Origin: Calothrix parasitica NIES-267
GTDB lineage: Bacteria > Cyanobacteriota > Cyanobacteriia > Cyanobacteriales > Nostocaceae
Direction of reading: 5' to 3'
Length of the DNA stretch: 64,000 nt
NCBI RefSeq assembly: GCF_002368095.1
Contig: NZ_AP018227.1
Location: forward strand, 7,660,167 to 7,724,166
Under the pieces are notes generated by a model. The model worked only from the letters and a program-made list of their open reading frames with translations. It did no database searches and was not told the origin of the DNA. The position numbers were made by a program, and so were the translations under genes. Shown here one piece after another: positions 24,808 through 34,600 of this stretch (its first letter is position 1; each line of letters starts with the position of its first letter).

Positions 24808-25539
24808 ATGACCTATTGTCTTAGAATAGCCGATATGGCTGAAAACGAGCGTCCGCGAGAGCGCTTGTTAACTCATGGTGCAAAAGTTTTAGCTACTGCT
24901 GAGTTAATCGCAATTCTATTGGGTACGGGTCAAGGTCCGGGTAAATTGTCTGCTGTAGGTTTGGGACAATACATATTGCAGGAATTAGGTAAGCATCAAC
25001 GCGAACCTCTAGTAGTTTTACGAGATATCAGCGCTGCTGAATTAATTAAAATTCCTGGAATTGGGCCAGCTAAAGCAACAGCAATTTTAGCAGCGATAGA
25101 GTTGGGTAAACGTGCTTTTCAATCTCGTCCTGGAGAAGGTACATTAATTGATAGCCCAGCATCTGCTGCTGCTGCATTAAGTCAAGATTTGATGTTCCAG
25201 CAGCAAGAAAGGTTTGCGGTAGTGCTACTAGATGTGAAAAATCGTTTGATAGGAACCCAGGTAATTACAATTGGAACAGCGACAGAAACTTTAGCACCTC
25301 CTCGCGAGATATTTCGGGAAGTGATACGTCAAGGTGCAACTCGTTTAATAGTTGCACACAACCACCCTTCAGCAAACCTCGAACCCAGTCCAGAGGATAT
25401 AGAATTAACCCGTCAATTATTAGCTGGAGCGCAATTTTTGCAAGTTCCCTTGATAGACCATCTAATACTTGGTGATGGAGATTTCCAAAGTTTGCGGGAG
25501 ATTACAAGCTTATGGGAAGAATATCCGCAAGGGGATTAA
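24808..25539 (+). CDS. radC: RadC/MPN-domain protein
   Basis: A 243-residue JAMM/MPN+ protein annotated RadC. The N-terminal UPF0758 helix-hairpin-helix region is [10 protein letters not shown]...[10 protein letters not shown] and [22 protein letters not shown]. The MPN domain has the zinc motif [14 protein letters not shown] with an upstream Glu ([10 protein letters not shown]). Its biochemical role is unsettled; the old DNA-repair label is doubtful. The ATG at 24808 gives the family N-terminus, and an upstream TTG at 24787 is unlikely. Monocistronic. Confidence 0.92.
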   Translation: MTYCLRIADMAENERPRERLLTHGAKVLATAELIAILLGTGQGPGKLSAVGLGQYILQELGKHQREPLVVLRDISAAELIKIPGIGPAKATAILAAIELGKRAFQSRPGEGTLIDSPASAAAALSQDLMFQQQERFAVVLLDVKNRLIGTQVITIGTATETLAPPREIFREVIRQGATRLIVAHNHPSANLEPSPEDIELTRQLLAGAQFLQVPLIDHLILGDGDFQSLREITSLWEEYPQGD

Positions 25540-25574
25540 TAATTTATTCTTGATTTCAAAAATTCCGAGGAATT

Positions 25575-25725
25575 GTAGAGACGTAAAATTTTATGTCTCC
25601 CAGCGGTCGCGGGTAAAACCAACAATTAGTACCTTACTTTATATTCTGCACCAATTGCAGAAACCGGTTTCTAGTATTGAGAACATGATTAATTTGTGAT
25701 GAGACAAGCAAGAAACCGGGTTTCT
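25575..25725. repeat. Dispersed palindromes after radC
   Basis: A GTAGAGACGT-family palindrome (25575-25600) is followed by CGGTCGCGGG, as in the copy at 23354-23363. Two AGAAACC/GGTTTCT palindromes follow (25659-25672 and 25711-25725), the second followed by Ts and able to act as a terminator for radC. The 326-base gap up to 25865 contains no gene. Confidence 0.65.
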
Positions 25726-25865
25726 TTTAGCTTCTTGAGAATAATCTAGGATATCGGTTGCAATAAAAAATGTAGAGAGTTTGTTTCCATCCATCTCTAC
25801 ATCATTTCAAAATTAATTATTCTTTTACTAGTGGTATTACCCGCTCAACGAAAAGGATAGATTTT

Positions 25866-27308
25866 TTAATAGGCTCCTTTTTTCTCCACAATCACTTTGA
25901 TGGTTTGAAGAATGATCTGCAAATCTAATGAAAGCGACCAGTTTTCCATGTAAGTTTTATCCAAGTCAATCACTTTCTCAAAGTCGATAATATCCGAGCG
26001 ACCGGAGATTTGCCACAAACCAGTAATTCCGGGGAGAACTTCTTGACGAATAAAGTGGTGGTCGGAGAACTTCTTAACATCTCTTACAGGTAAAGGACGA
26101 GGACCAACTAAACTCATTTCTCCAAAAAGGACGTTAAATAATTGAGGGAATTCATCTAAACTATATTGACGCAAAAACTTACCCACTCTGGTAATACGCG
26201 GGTCATCCTTGATTTTAAACAGGATTCCATCTTTTGTTTCATTCTGGGCTTCTAGCTGTTTTTGTAATTCATCTGCATTCGTCACCATTGTGCGGAATTT
26301 CCACACTTTGAAGGATTGTCCGTGTAAACCAACGCGAGTCTGTTTATAAAATACCGGACCAGGAGAATCTAATTTGATTAATAATGCAATCAATAGATAA
26401 ATTGGTGAAGCAAATAAGATAAATAGTGCTGAACTACAAAAATCAAAATACCTTTTTATCCAGAAATCACTACCTGTTATGGTTGGAGGTAAAAAGTTTA
26501 ATATTGGGATACCACCAAGCATTTTTAATTCTAATCTTTGCTCTACTGCTTGTAATTCAATCGGTAGAATATGTAAGATAATTCCTGCGTTTCTTAATTT
26601 CCAATAGAGGTACATTCTATGTTCTATTGATTCCCAAGAGCAGACAAAAACTTCTGCAATACCTTTACTAATAATTTCATCTAAGGTTGCGGCAAAATTC
26701 CCTTTTGATAAACTTATTAAATGAACATTTTTCCAGCCGACAAGATTATAGCAATTCTGATTTTCTAATAATTTAAGCGCCTTATCTTTATCTTTTAAAG
26801 AACTAATTAAATATGTTGGACAAGTAATTACATTTTGTTTTCTAAGGCGCATTATAGCAGTATCTACCACAAACCTGCCCGAACAAGCTATTGTTATGTT
26901 TAATAGCCATGCTGTAATAAAAGTTGTTCTAGTGAATAAGTTATTTTGTAAATATAGGTATCCGAAAAGCAGTAGTAATAAATAAGAAAAGGTTATTGTT
27001 TTACTGAGACTAAAATAGTCCCGCCGCTTTTCTCCGGCTTTATATAGTCCTTGAGTTGCAATCAAAGAAATTTGAATCGCAACAATTGACAATATAAAAA
27101 ATATATTATCTTGCTTAAATAAATTGATATTAGAGCCTATATCGCTTGCTTGAGATATTTTCCATGCTAATGCTAAGCATACTGCATCTACAGCAACAAG
27201 GGTTATTCTACGAAGCCATATTGCACCAATCCTTTTACGCAACTGTGTTAAAGATGGTGCCCGTAAATCTAATAGACTATTTCCTGATAACTCACTAACA
27301 AAAGACAT
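25866..27308 (-). CDS. Undecaprenyl-phosphate phosphoglycosyltransferase, exopolysaccharide initiation
   Basis: Polyisoprenyl-phosphate hexose-1-phosphate transferase (WbaP/WcaJ type), which loads the first sugar onto the lipid carrier. The 480 residues show about four N-terminal hydrophobic segments, a CoA-binding-like cytosolic region, a membrane hairpin (about 280-308) and the conserved catalytic C-terminus. The latter contains GPVFYKQTRVGLHGQSFKVWKFRTM, DELPQL-like LDEFPQLFNVLFGEMSLVGPRPL and PGITGLWQISGRSD. It is the last gene of the exopolysaccharide cluster but lies behind a terminator (27552-27568) and a 380-base gap, so it probably has its own promoter. Confidence 0.94.
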   Translation of the reverse strand: MSFVSELSGNSLLDLRAPSLTQLRKRIGAIWLRRITLVAVDAVCLALAWKISQASDIGSNINLFKQDNIFFILSIVAIQISLIATQGLYKAGEKRRDYFSLSKTITFSYLLLLLFGYLYLQNNLFTRTTFITAWLLNITIACSGRFVVDTAIMRLRKQNVITCPTYLISSLKDKDKALKLLENQNCYNLVGWKNVHLISLSKGNFAATLDEIISKGIAEVFVCSWESIEHRMYLYWKLRNAGIILHILPIELQAVEQRLELKMLGGIPILNFLPPTITGSDFWIKRYFDFCSSALFILFASPIYLLIALLIKLDSPGPVFYKQTRVGLHGQSFKVWKFRTMVTNADELQKQLEAQNETKDGILFKIKDDPRITRVGKFLRQYSLDEFPQLFNVLFGEMSLVGPRPLPVRDVKKFSDHHFIRQEVLPGITGLWQISGRSDIIDFEKVIDLDKTYMENWSLSLDLQIILQTIKVIVEKKGAY

Positions 27309-27691
27309 ATTTTTTTATTAATTATTGATTATTTATTTATATACAAATCATATTGTATATTCGTGACATCATTGTGACACAGTTATTTGTATAAAAGCCC
27401 CAATCTGTAAATCATTTTACGTAATTATAATATTTTTAAAATTGCTTACTATTAACTTTAAATATAACTAATTATATGTATGTAAATATAATTAATAATA
27501 TTGTTGTCGTAAACAATGAGTGTTCCACTATGTTGATAATAAAAATAAAAAACGGGCGTTAAACCCGTATTAATAAAAACATCAAATAGCTATAGGAAAA
27601 TATGTGTTAAAAATAGAATAAAGCTTTTACACGAAACATTTACCATTTACTTTATTGTTAGATAATAAAGAATACTATTAAAAATGATAGT
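27309..27691. other. Intergenic promoter region of the phosphoglycosyltransferase gene
   Basis: 383 very AT-rich bases. Apart from the terminator hairpin at 27552-27568, I see no repeat or gene. The promoter of the gene at 27308 must lie here. Confidence 0.45.
27552..27568 (-). terminator. Intrinsic terminator of the exopolysaccharide operon
   Basis: On the minus strand ACGGG, a 7-base loop and CCCGT are followed directly by TTTTTTA. This lies about 125 bases after the stop of the GH10 gene and would end the long transcript before the phosphoglycosyltransferase gene. Confidence 0.65.
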
Positions 27692-28867
27692 TTAACGATT
27701 TGGTGCTGCATCAAAAGCACGAGCTACAGCATTCCAAGCAAATTTACGCTTTCCATTTGTATCAAGAAGTAGAGGACGAACAGGTGCATCATCTTCTCGG
27801 GGTTGAAACTCGCTCAACCAAGTATACTTATCATTTAATCCCCAAGTGATAACAGCTATTACTGCTGGTTCTTCTAAAGCAACCTTTAAATAATCGCTAT
27901 AAGCTTTAGCAACTATTCTGTCCCGAATTTGTACATTCCTTGGTAAATCTTTGTCTACAACATCGAGTTCGGTAATCAAGATTTTCAAACCCATATCGGC
28001 AATTTGAGCGAAAAAATCTTTTACTTTTTTAGAATTAAAATTTGTTTCATCACCCCATAAATGAGCTTGAATACCTACAGCATGAATCGGAGTTCCCTTG
28101 GATTTTAAACGTTTTAAAAGCTTGATAACAGCATTTCGCTTTGCTTCATCTTCGGCTATATCGTATTCCAAACCATAATCGTTATAGACTAACATTGCAT
28201 TTGGGTCAGCTTTGTGTGCTAGACGAAAAGCAAGGTCTATATAATCTTCTCCAAGAAACTCCAACCACTTAGTTTTTCTCAAACCATCGGGATGTCCATC
28301 TTTCGTGTCAATAGCTTCATTCACAACATCCCAAGAGTGTGTTTTTCCTCGGTAACGTGTAACGACAGTGTTGATATGCTTTTCCAAGACAGCTCTAGCA
28401 TTTTTATGATTGACCGTATCTTCAAACCAGGGGGGTAAAGCTGCGTGCCAAACTAGAGTATGTCCGCGATATAACATATCATGGCTACGAGCAAAATCAA
28501 GCATCCAGTCTGCTGCTGTAAAATCGAAAGTGTCAGGTGTAGGACGTAAAGGATTTGGATTTATATGCCATTTTAATCCCCATTCCGGAACTAGTATTGA
28601 ACATTCCTTAGCTACATCTTGAGCATATTGTTGATCCCCTTTCATGTGACCGTATCGTATAGCAGCTCCGAAAATAATATTTTTCTTCGCAGCACGTTCT
28701 TTTAGAGATTCACCTCCAGGATATTTAATACACTCACAATCAGGGTCGTCTAATGCAAGAACTTGCTGACGCTTCAATTCATCTTTACCTGTAACGACTG
28801 CACCCATAGCTGTTAAAGCACCTAGACTAAATAGGAATTTTCGTCTAGTGAATATTTTTTTAGACAT
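27692..28867 (-). CDS. Tat-exported GH10 endo-beta-1,4-xylanase-like glycosidase
   Basis: A 391-residue secreted glycoside hydrolase of family 10. The N-terminus TRRKFLFSLGALTAMGAVV is a twin-arginine signal. The (beta/alpha)8 domain shows GHTLVWH (135-141), the acid/base Glu184 in WDVVNEAID, HAVGIQAHLWG (262-272), and the nucleophile Glu300 in ILITELDV. It would hydrolyse beta-1,4-linked xylan or a related backbone. Its place within a polysaccharide export operon suggests trimming or release of the exported polymer rather than plant-biomass use (inference). A gap of only 35 bases separates it from the transferase gene upstream. Confidence 0.93.
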   Translation of the reverse strand: MSKKIFTRRKFLFSLGALTAMGAVVTGKDELKRQQVLALDDPDCECIKYPGGESLKERAAKKNIIFGAAIRYGHMKGDQQYAQDVAKECSILVPEWGLKWHINPNPLRPTPDTFDFTAADWMLDFARSHDMLYRGHTLVWHAALPPWFEDTVNHKNARAVLEKHINTVVTRYRGKTHSWDVVNEAIDTKDGHPDGLRKTKWLEFLGEDYIDLAFRLAHKADPNAMLVYNDYGLEYDIAEDEAKRNAVIKLLKRLKSKGTPIHAVGIQAHLWGDETNFNSKKVKDFFAQIADMGLKILITELDVVDKDLPRNVQIRDRIVAKAYSDYLKVALEEPAVIAVITWGLNDKYTWLSEFQPREDDAPVRPLLLDTNGKRKFAWNAVARAFDAAPNR

Positions 28868-28902
28868 GAATCTTAGACGCGAAGATTAAACATAAATATA
28901 TG

Positions 28903-29661
28903 TCAAGCAAGCTTGTAAAAACCTAATCTTTGTTTGATTACTAACCACATAAACTGGGGATTTCCCATCACATAACGTTTCCACAAACGCTTTGGTTCGA
29001 CAATCAAGCGAAACAGCCATTCCAGACCCCATTTTTGCATCCATAAAGGTGCTCTTTGTACCATATCAGCAACTAGTTCAAAGCTGACTCCAATACCCAG
29101 AGAGACTGGTACACCTAGTTGTTGATAATTCTGGTATATCCACTTTTCCTGTTTAGGAGCGCCCAATCCAACGAAAAGAATGTCTGGTGCTGCGGCCTTA
29201 ATTTTGGAATTGATAGAGGCTAATTCTTGTGGTTGAGATTCAAATCCATAGGGTGGACAGTGAGTTCCAACTATTTGAAGGTTAGGGTGTCTTGCTTGTA
29301 AAGTTTTTTTAGCAGCTTCAGCAGCACCGGGACGACCACCGAGCAAGAAGACCTTTAATCCTTTATTTTCTGCAACAGCAGATAACTCTTCAAACAAATC
29401 GGTTCCATTAACGCGACCATTTAAGGGTGTTTTCAGGAATTTAGCAGACCATAATAATGAAACACCATCAGGTACAGCTAAAAAAGCGTTTTCATAGATT
29501 TGACGAAAATCAACATCGCGTTGAAGGCTTAGAACGTGTTGTGCATTAGGAGTTACAACATATGAAGGAGCAACACCTTTCATAGCATGGTCTGTAATTC
29601 GTTCAACTACATCATTAAAGCTATAGTTATCAATTTTTACTCCGCAGATATTTACTCTCAT
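28903..29661 (-). CDS. WecG/TagA/CpsF family glycosyltransferase
   Basis: A 252-residue GT26-family transferase that adds a (often N-acetylmannosamine-type) sugar to a lipid-linked intermediate. Signatures are VVTPNAQHVLSLQRD (about 36-50), PDGVSLLW, LLGGRPGAAEAAKKTL (about 104-119) and LFVGLGAPKQEKWI. It is probably membrane-associated through its basic C-terminus (RLIVEPKRLWKRYV). The ATG at 29661 has GGAGATT seven bases upstream. It is cotranscribed with the xylanase gene 35 bases downstream, and a MITE-like element separates it from the GT4 gene upstream. Confidence 0.92.
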   Translation of the reverse strand: MRVNICGVKIDNYSFNDVVERITDHAMKGVAPSYVVTPNAQHVLSLQRDVDFRQIYENAFLAVPDGVSLLWSAKFLKTPLNGRVNGTDLFEELSAVAENKGLKVFLLGGRPGAAEAAKKTLQARHPNLQIVGTHCPPYGFESQPQELASINSKIKAAAPDILFVGLGAPKQEKWIYQNYQQLGVPVSLGIGVSFELVADMVQRAPLWMQKWGLEWLFRLIVEPKRLWKRYVMGNPQFMWLVIKQRLGFYKLA

Positions 29662-29705
29662 AATTTAATCTCCGATATTATCAAAATTGTTTAAGTTTCT
29701 AGATT

Positions 29706-29812
29706 TATAGTCATCTCAAATCACAAATAAATATTAGTGGGAGCATCTTGCTCGCTAATTACCAACAGGGAGCAAGATGCTCCCACTACGGAAATTAATT
29801 GGAATGACTATA
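29706..29812. mobile_element. MITE-like nested inverted repeat
   Basis: An outer inverted repeat TATAGTCAT (29706-29714) / ATGACTATA (29804-29812) encloses a perfect 19-bp-arm hairpin (29735-29753 with 29770-29788; arms begin TAGTGGGAGC). No coding capacity. It lies between two genes of the exopolysaccharide operon and the hairpin may influence read-through. Short tandem repeats follow to about 29905. Confidence 0.65.
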
Positions 29813-29936
29813 ATCCCAAATCCAAAATCTAATTACTCCCGCTCCGTTCTAAGATTTCCTATCGCAATTTCTCCCTCGCTCCCTCTCTCACTCTCTCCCT
29901 CCGAGCAATAAGTATCTTTCATCGGGAAGGGAGAAA

Positions 29937-31046
29937 CTACCGTCCAGCAGCAGCAGGTTCAAGGGAATTCTTCGATTTAGATTCTAGTACAGAGTCATAG
30001 ATTTCATAAAGTTGAGAGCAATAAGTCTTAATATCGAAAGGAGCAACAGTTTCTCTAGCTGCATTTCCTAACGAGAATCTCAAAGACTCACTCTCGATTA
30101 ACTTCTGCATTGCTTCCGATAGCTTTTGCACATCTCCCGGATTAATTAATAAACCATTCTCTGTCGAATTAATTAATTCAGGGATACCACCTACCGGTGT
30201 GACAATTACAGGTAAACCCCAGCCCATTGCTTCTAAAAGAGCCATTGGTAAACCTTCGTTGTAGGAAGGTAAAACAAATATGTCGATATCAGCAAGCAGT
30301 TTATCTCTAGTTTGAGAATCTATCCAACCCAGGAATTGAATCCTATTTTCCAAATTCAGACTTTGAGCTAATGTTTGAGCTTCTTTAATATCTCCATCTC
30401 CGGCGATAATTAGCTCAGTTTTTCCTTTTAAAGCATCTGGAATCTGAGCGAAAGCTTTGATTAAATCAAAAGTTCCTTTACGCGAACCGACTCGTCCGAA
30501 AAAGCCTATTTTGATAGACGAAGTGTTTTTTCTATCTGGAATCTGAGCGGGTAATTCAGTCGGATTTGGCAAAACTACAACTTGTTTTTTGTTTAATCCT
30601 AGATTATTTGTATAGTATTTTTCCCAAGTTTTAGAAAGAACTATAAAATCATCGCAGGAACGAAATATTTTACCGAAAAATTGTTGACCCCACTTAGGAA
30701 GTTTCGAGTAGGTTACGTGAAACTCAGCACCATGAGCGTGCATTAATACAGGTTTATTAAAAAGGAAAGCAATCATTGCAATAATTGCTTTTCTGAGCAA
30801 GCTACCACCATCAGAAATGTGAACGTGTACGATATCAGCTTTGCTCGCAATTAAGTTCCACAACAGCACTGTGAAAGCTTTGATAAAAACTTTTATTCTA
30901 TGGAGGATTGTACCTTCATCATGGCTAGTTATATGCTGAAAATTCACATACCCATTAGCGTGTTTGAGCATGAGTTTTTCAACCGTCGCTATTCCTCCAT
31001 TTTGTTCGAGGCTAGCACCTAGCATGAGAACATTTAATTTGCCCAT
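29937..31046 (-). CDS. GT4 family glycosyltransferase
   Basis: A 369-residue retaining GT-B glycosyltransferase. The N-terminal domain has GASLEQNGGIATVEKLML, where an acceptor-side Gly loop is expected, and HVHISDGGS. The C-terminal domain has KIGFFGRVGSRKGTFDLIKAF (about 181-201), IAGDGD, and the nucleotide-sugar motif PSYNEGLPMALLEAMGWGLPVIVTPVGGIPE with the E-x7-E pair. It is a cytoplasmic enzyme that assembles the exopolysaccharide repeat unit. The ATG at 31046 follows AGGGA. The donor sugar is unknown. Confidence 0.92.
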   Translation of the reverse strand: MGKLNVLMLGASLEQNGGIATVEKLMLKHANGYVNFQHITSHDEGTILHRIKVFIKAFTVLLWNLIASKADIVHVHISDGGSLLRKAIIAMIAFLFNKPVLMHAHGAEFHVTYSKLPKWGQQFFGKIFRSCDDFIVLSKTWEKYYTNNLGLNKKQVVVLPNPTELPAQIPDRKNTSSIKIGFFGRVGSRKGTFDLIKAFAQIPDALKGKTELIIAGDGDIKEAQTLAQSLNLENRIQFLGWIDSQTRDKLLADIDIFVLPSYNEGLPMALLEAMGWGLPVIVTPVGGIPELINSTENGLLINPGDVQKLSEAMQKLIESESLRFSLGNAARETVAPFDIKTYCSQLYEIYDSVLESKSKNSLEPAAAGR

Positions 31047-31664
31047 GTGTCCCTGACGTTTAAATTTATAAAAGAGTGAATTAAAAAATGTGTTTTACAA
31101 GTTTTTATCCTGTAATCGAATCCGGATAATTTTTTAAATTTATTATTCTCTAACAATCGCAAAATACAATGTATATTGGCATCCGCACAATTACATAAAG
31201 TAGATAAAACAACTTTAAAGATAAATAAAAAAATAAATTATTTGTTGAAAGCAATAAAAAAGAGGGAACAGCAAACACTGAACCCAAGGCTTTTTTATCT
31301 ATGTCAAAATTTTGTAAAGATTACCTTACAAAAAAATACGTGTAATTACTAACAGGATTTATTGATTATGGCTCATTATTAGATAACATGCTAATTCATA
31401 AGTAAAAAATCGCTGTAATACAATGCAGATAAACCTTACCCCCTTCCCCTCTCCGCTATCTTGGAGAGGGGTGTATTCTATTCAATTGAAAACTGCTATA
31501 TATTTTCTTTTATACTAATATCGTCCTTTTTTTATTTTGCCTTCTGCCCTCTGCCTTTTGCGTTTTTACGACTATTTAATTAGCATACCAAGCACTGAAT
31601 AACCTTGATTATTCTCTTCGTTAATTACTTCCGAAAACTGAATATTACGAAGCAAAACGGGGAT
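31047..31664. other. Intergenic region with REP hairpin and duplicated flank
   Basis: 618 bases. CCCCTCTCC (31446-31454) pairs with GGAGAGGGG (31463-31471). The stretch at about 31545-31591 (CTTCTGCC units followed by TTTACGACTATTTAATTAGC) recurs nearly unchanged at about 35207-35259, after the other NRPS gene. The downstream flank was therefore duplicated together with the gene. No open frame of interest. Confidence 0.65.
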
Positions 31665-34600
31665 TTATTTTGTTAAACAATCACTAAGCTTTGTCGCGAG
31701 AATTTTAGCGTTATCTGGACTTAATAACATGGAGCGATGAGTACCGGGAATTTTATATACTTCAACTCCACCAGCAGCCCATTTATCCCAACCAACATTA
31801 GCATCTTCTAAACAGAAAAATTCGTACTCAGCCAAGAAGATATGAATTTTACCCGGAAACGGTTTTACTTCATATTCATTCATAAATTCTGCAAGATTTT
31901 GTATCAAAGGTTTAAAAGATTGGGTCATCTTATATTCGATTCGCTCTTTAAAAAAGCTAGTTTTATCTTTCCAAGAAAAACCTAAAACTGCTTTTAGTCG
32001 CTGATAGCGCTTGAACCATATTTTAGCTTCTTCTGCTCGGCTTTCTACTTCGGGAGTGGGAGTATCAAGCATTCCTAAAAAATTAACTTGCTCGTTCTGC
32101 GCGTATAGCTGCTGGGCTATTTCATAAGCAACTAAGCCTTCATAGGAATGACCCATTAAGTTATAAGTATTGTGAGTCTGAATCTCGCGTATTTTCTGTA
32201 TACATCGAAATGCCATGTTCGGAGCATTATCAAAATCTTCTTGGATAATATATACAGGCTGTTCTTTATCTAAATACTCTATCATTTGCTGGTATAAATA
32301 ACCATTATTAGCAACGATAAATAAAGGAGGTTTATTACCGTTGGGATTAATTTTGATAACGGTTTCTGCGTTAGTTTCTTCCTGGGTAATAATATCAGCA
32401 AGTTCTTCAATAGTAGGAGCTTCAAAAAAGACAGCTTGATTGAGCTTTTTATCAAATAGATAATCAATTTGTGCGACCATAGAGGTAGCCATCAAAGAAT
32501 TACCACCCAAATCAAAGAAATTATCTTTAATACCAATAGGATGAATTGCAAAAGCTTTTTCCCAAAGCGCGACTAATTTTTGTTCTACATCGTTATTAGC
32601 AGCGAAATAATCCTGTTGTAAATTCAGATTTGCTTTATCAGGTTTGGGAAGAGCTTTACGGTCAACTTTATCGTTGGGAGTCAAAGGTAAAGCATCTAAA
32701 AAAACAAATCCCGAGGGTACCATGTAGTCCGGTAGCTTAGTTTTGAGGAAATCCTTTAATTCTTTAGTTTGAGAAAGTTGAGAATTTCTGGGGACAACAT
32801 AAGCAATCAAACGCTTATCACCAGCATCGTAGTCTTGAGGAATAACAATAGCTTGTTTAACACTCAAATGCTGGTTAAGAACAGTTTCAATTTCTCCTAA
32901 CTCAATCCTAAAACCGCGAATCTTGACTTGATGGTCGATACGACCGAGAAAATCGATATTACCATCGCTAAGAAAACGAGCTAAATCACCAGATTTATAC
33001 ATTTTCATCCCCGGATTAAACGGGTCGGGAATAAACTTTTGAGCAGTTAAATCGGGTCTATTAAGATAACCACGTGCTAAACAAACACCACCGATATGTA
33101 ATTCTCCAGGAACTCCAATCGGAACCGGATTCAAATTAGAATCAAGAATATAAATCTTGACGTTATCAAAAGGTCTTCCAATAGTCATTTGAGGAAGTCC
33201 AGATTCTTGATTAACCGATTCAGATAGCTTACATCTAGTTACAACTACAGTTGCTTCAGTCGGTCCATAAGTATTAATCAGTTCGGGACATTGATGATTC
33301 TCAAAAGATTTCTGCCAGGATGTAACTTTTTCAGAAATTACTGCTTCTCCACCAATAATTACTAATCGCAACGAACCGGGTAATTGTGATTGATTATTAG
33401 CTAAGTCAGAAGCAATTTGATGCCAATATGCAGTAGGTAAATCTAATACCGTCAATCCCCATTCATTACATTTTTCTAACATCCGAGAACCGTTGGTTAA
33501 AAAGTCATCGGTTCTTAGTATTAAAGTCGCACCAGTAGTCAGACAGGGATACATTTCTTCTACAGCAATATCAAAGCTAATTGATGCAAATTGGAGAATC
33601 CTATCATTATGGTTAATCCCATATTCTAAGGTAGCTGTTTGAGTAAAATTAACTAAAGAATTATGTTCAATCATCACTCCTTTCGATTTACCTGTAGAAC
33701 CGGAGGTGTAAATTACATAAGCCAAATTTGATGGTGAAACATCGCTTAAAGGTGCTTGTTCTTTTTGAGTCGCAATTAAATTATCCCAGTCTTTATCTAA
33801 GCAAATTTGTTGAGCTTTGTTCGGTGGTATCTCAGATAGTAAATCTTCTGTTGTCAGTAAAACTGACACTCCAGAATCATCGAGCATATGAGACAATCTT
33901 TCTTGAGGATAATCTGGGTCTAAGGGAACGTAAGCACCACCTGCTTTGAGTATCCCTAGTATTCCTACTACCATTTCTAAACAACGGTTAATACAAATAC
34001 CTACTAACACATCTGGTTTTACCCCTAATGTTTGTAAATAATTTGCAAGTTGATTTGCACGATTATCTAATTGTTGATAGGTAAGCTGCTGGTCTTTCCA
34101 TATTACTGCTACAGCATCTGGTGTTTTTGCTACTTGTGAGGAGAATAGCTGATGAATACATTTGTCACGAGGGTATTCAAATTCTGTTTGATTCCATTCA
34201 ACTAAAATTTGATTACTTTCTATTTCGCTTAAAATTGTTAGTTCTTTAACTAAAGTATCGGGGTTTAAGACAATTGCATTGAGTAAATTCTCGAAATGAC
34301 TAATCAACCGCTTTATTGTGTTTGATGCAAATAGCTCTTGATTGTATGCAACTGTTCCTTTCAATCCTTCTGGTGAAGAGACTATAAATAAAGATAAATC
34401 TAGTTCAAATTCATTAATATTAATTGGTATTGGTGTATCTGTAATTTCAGCATCTTGCAAGTTAAGCATGACTTGAAAAATGCCTGCATCGTTGGTTGGT
34501 AGTTGTTGTATTAGTTGTGACCAGTTAAAATCTTGATGTTTCTTTTCTTGTGATACTACTTGAAAAGTTTGTTTTAATAATTGAGAAAATGATAAGTCCC

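Noticed and set aside
33728-33949. 73-codon plus-strand frame, repeated exactly at 37391-37612
   Set aside because: It is opposite the A domain of both NRPS copies, and its identity merely reflects the duplication. No ribosome site or family.
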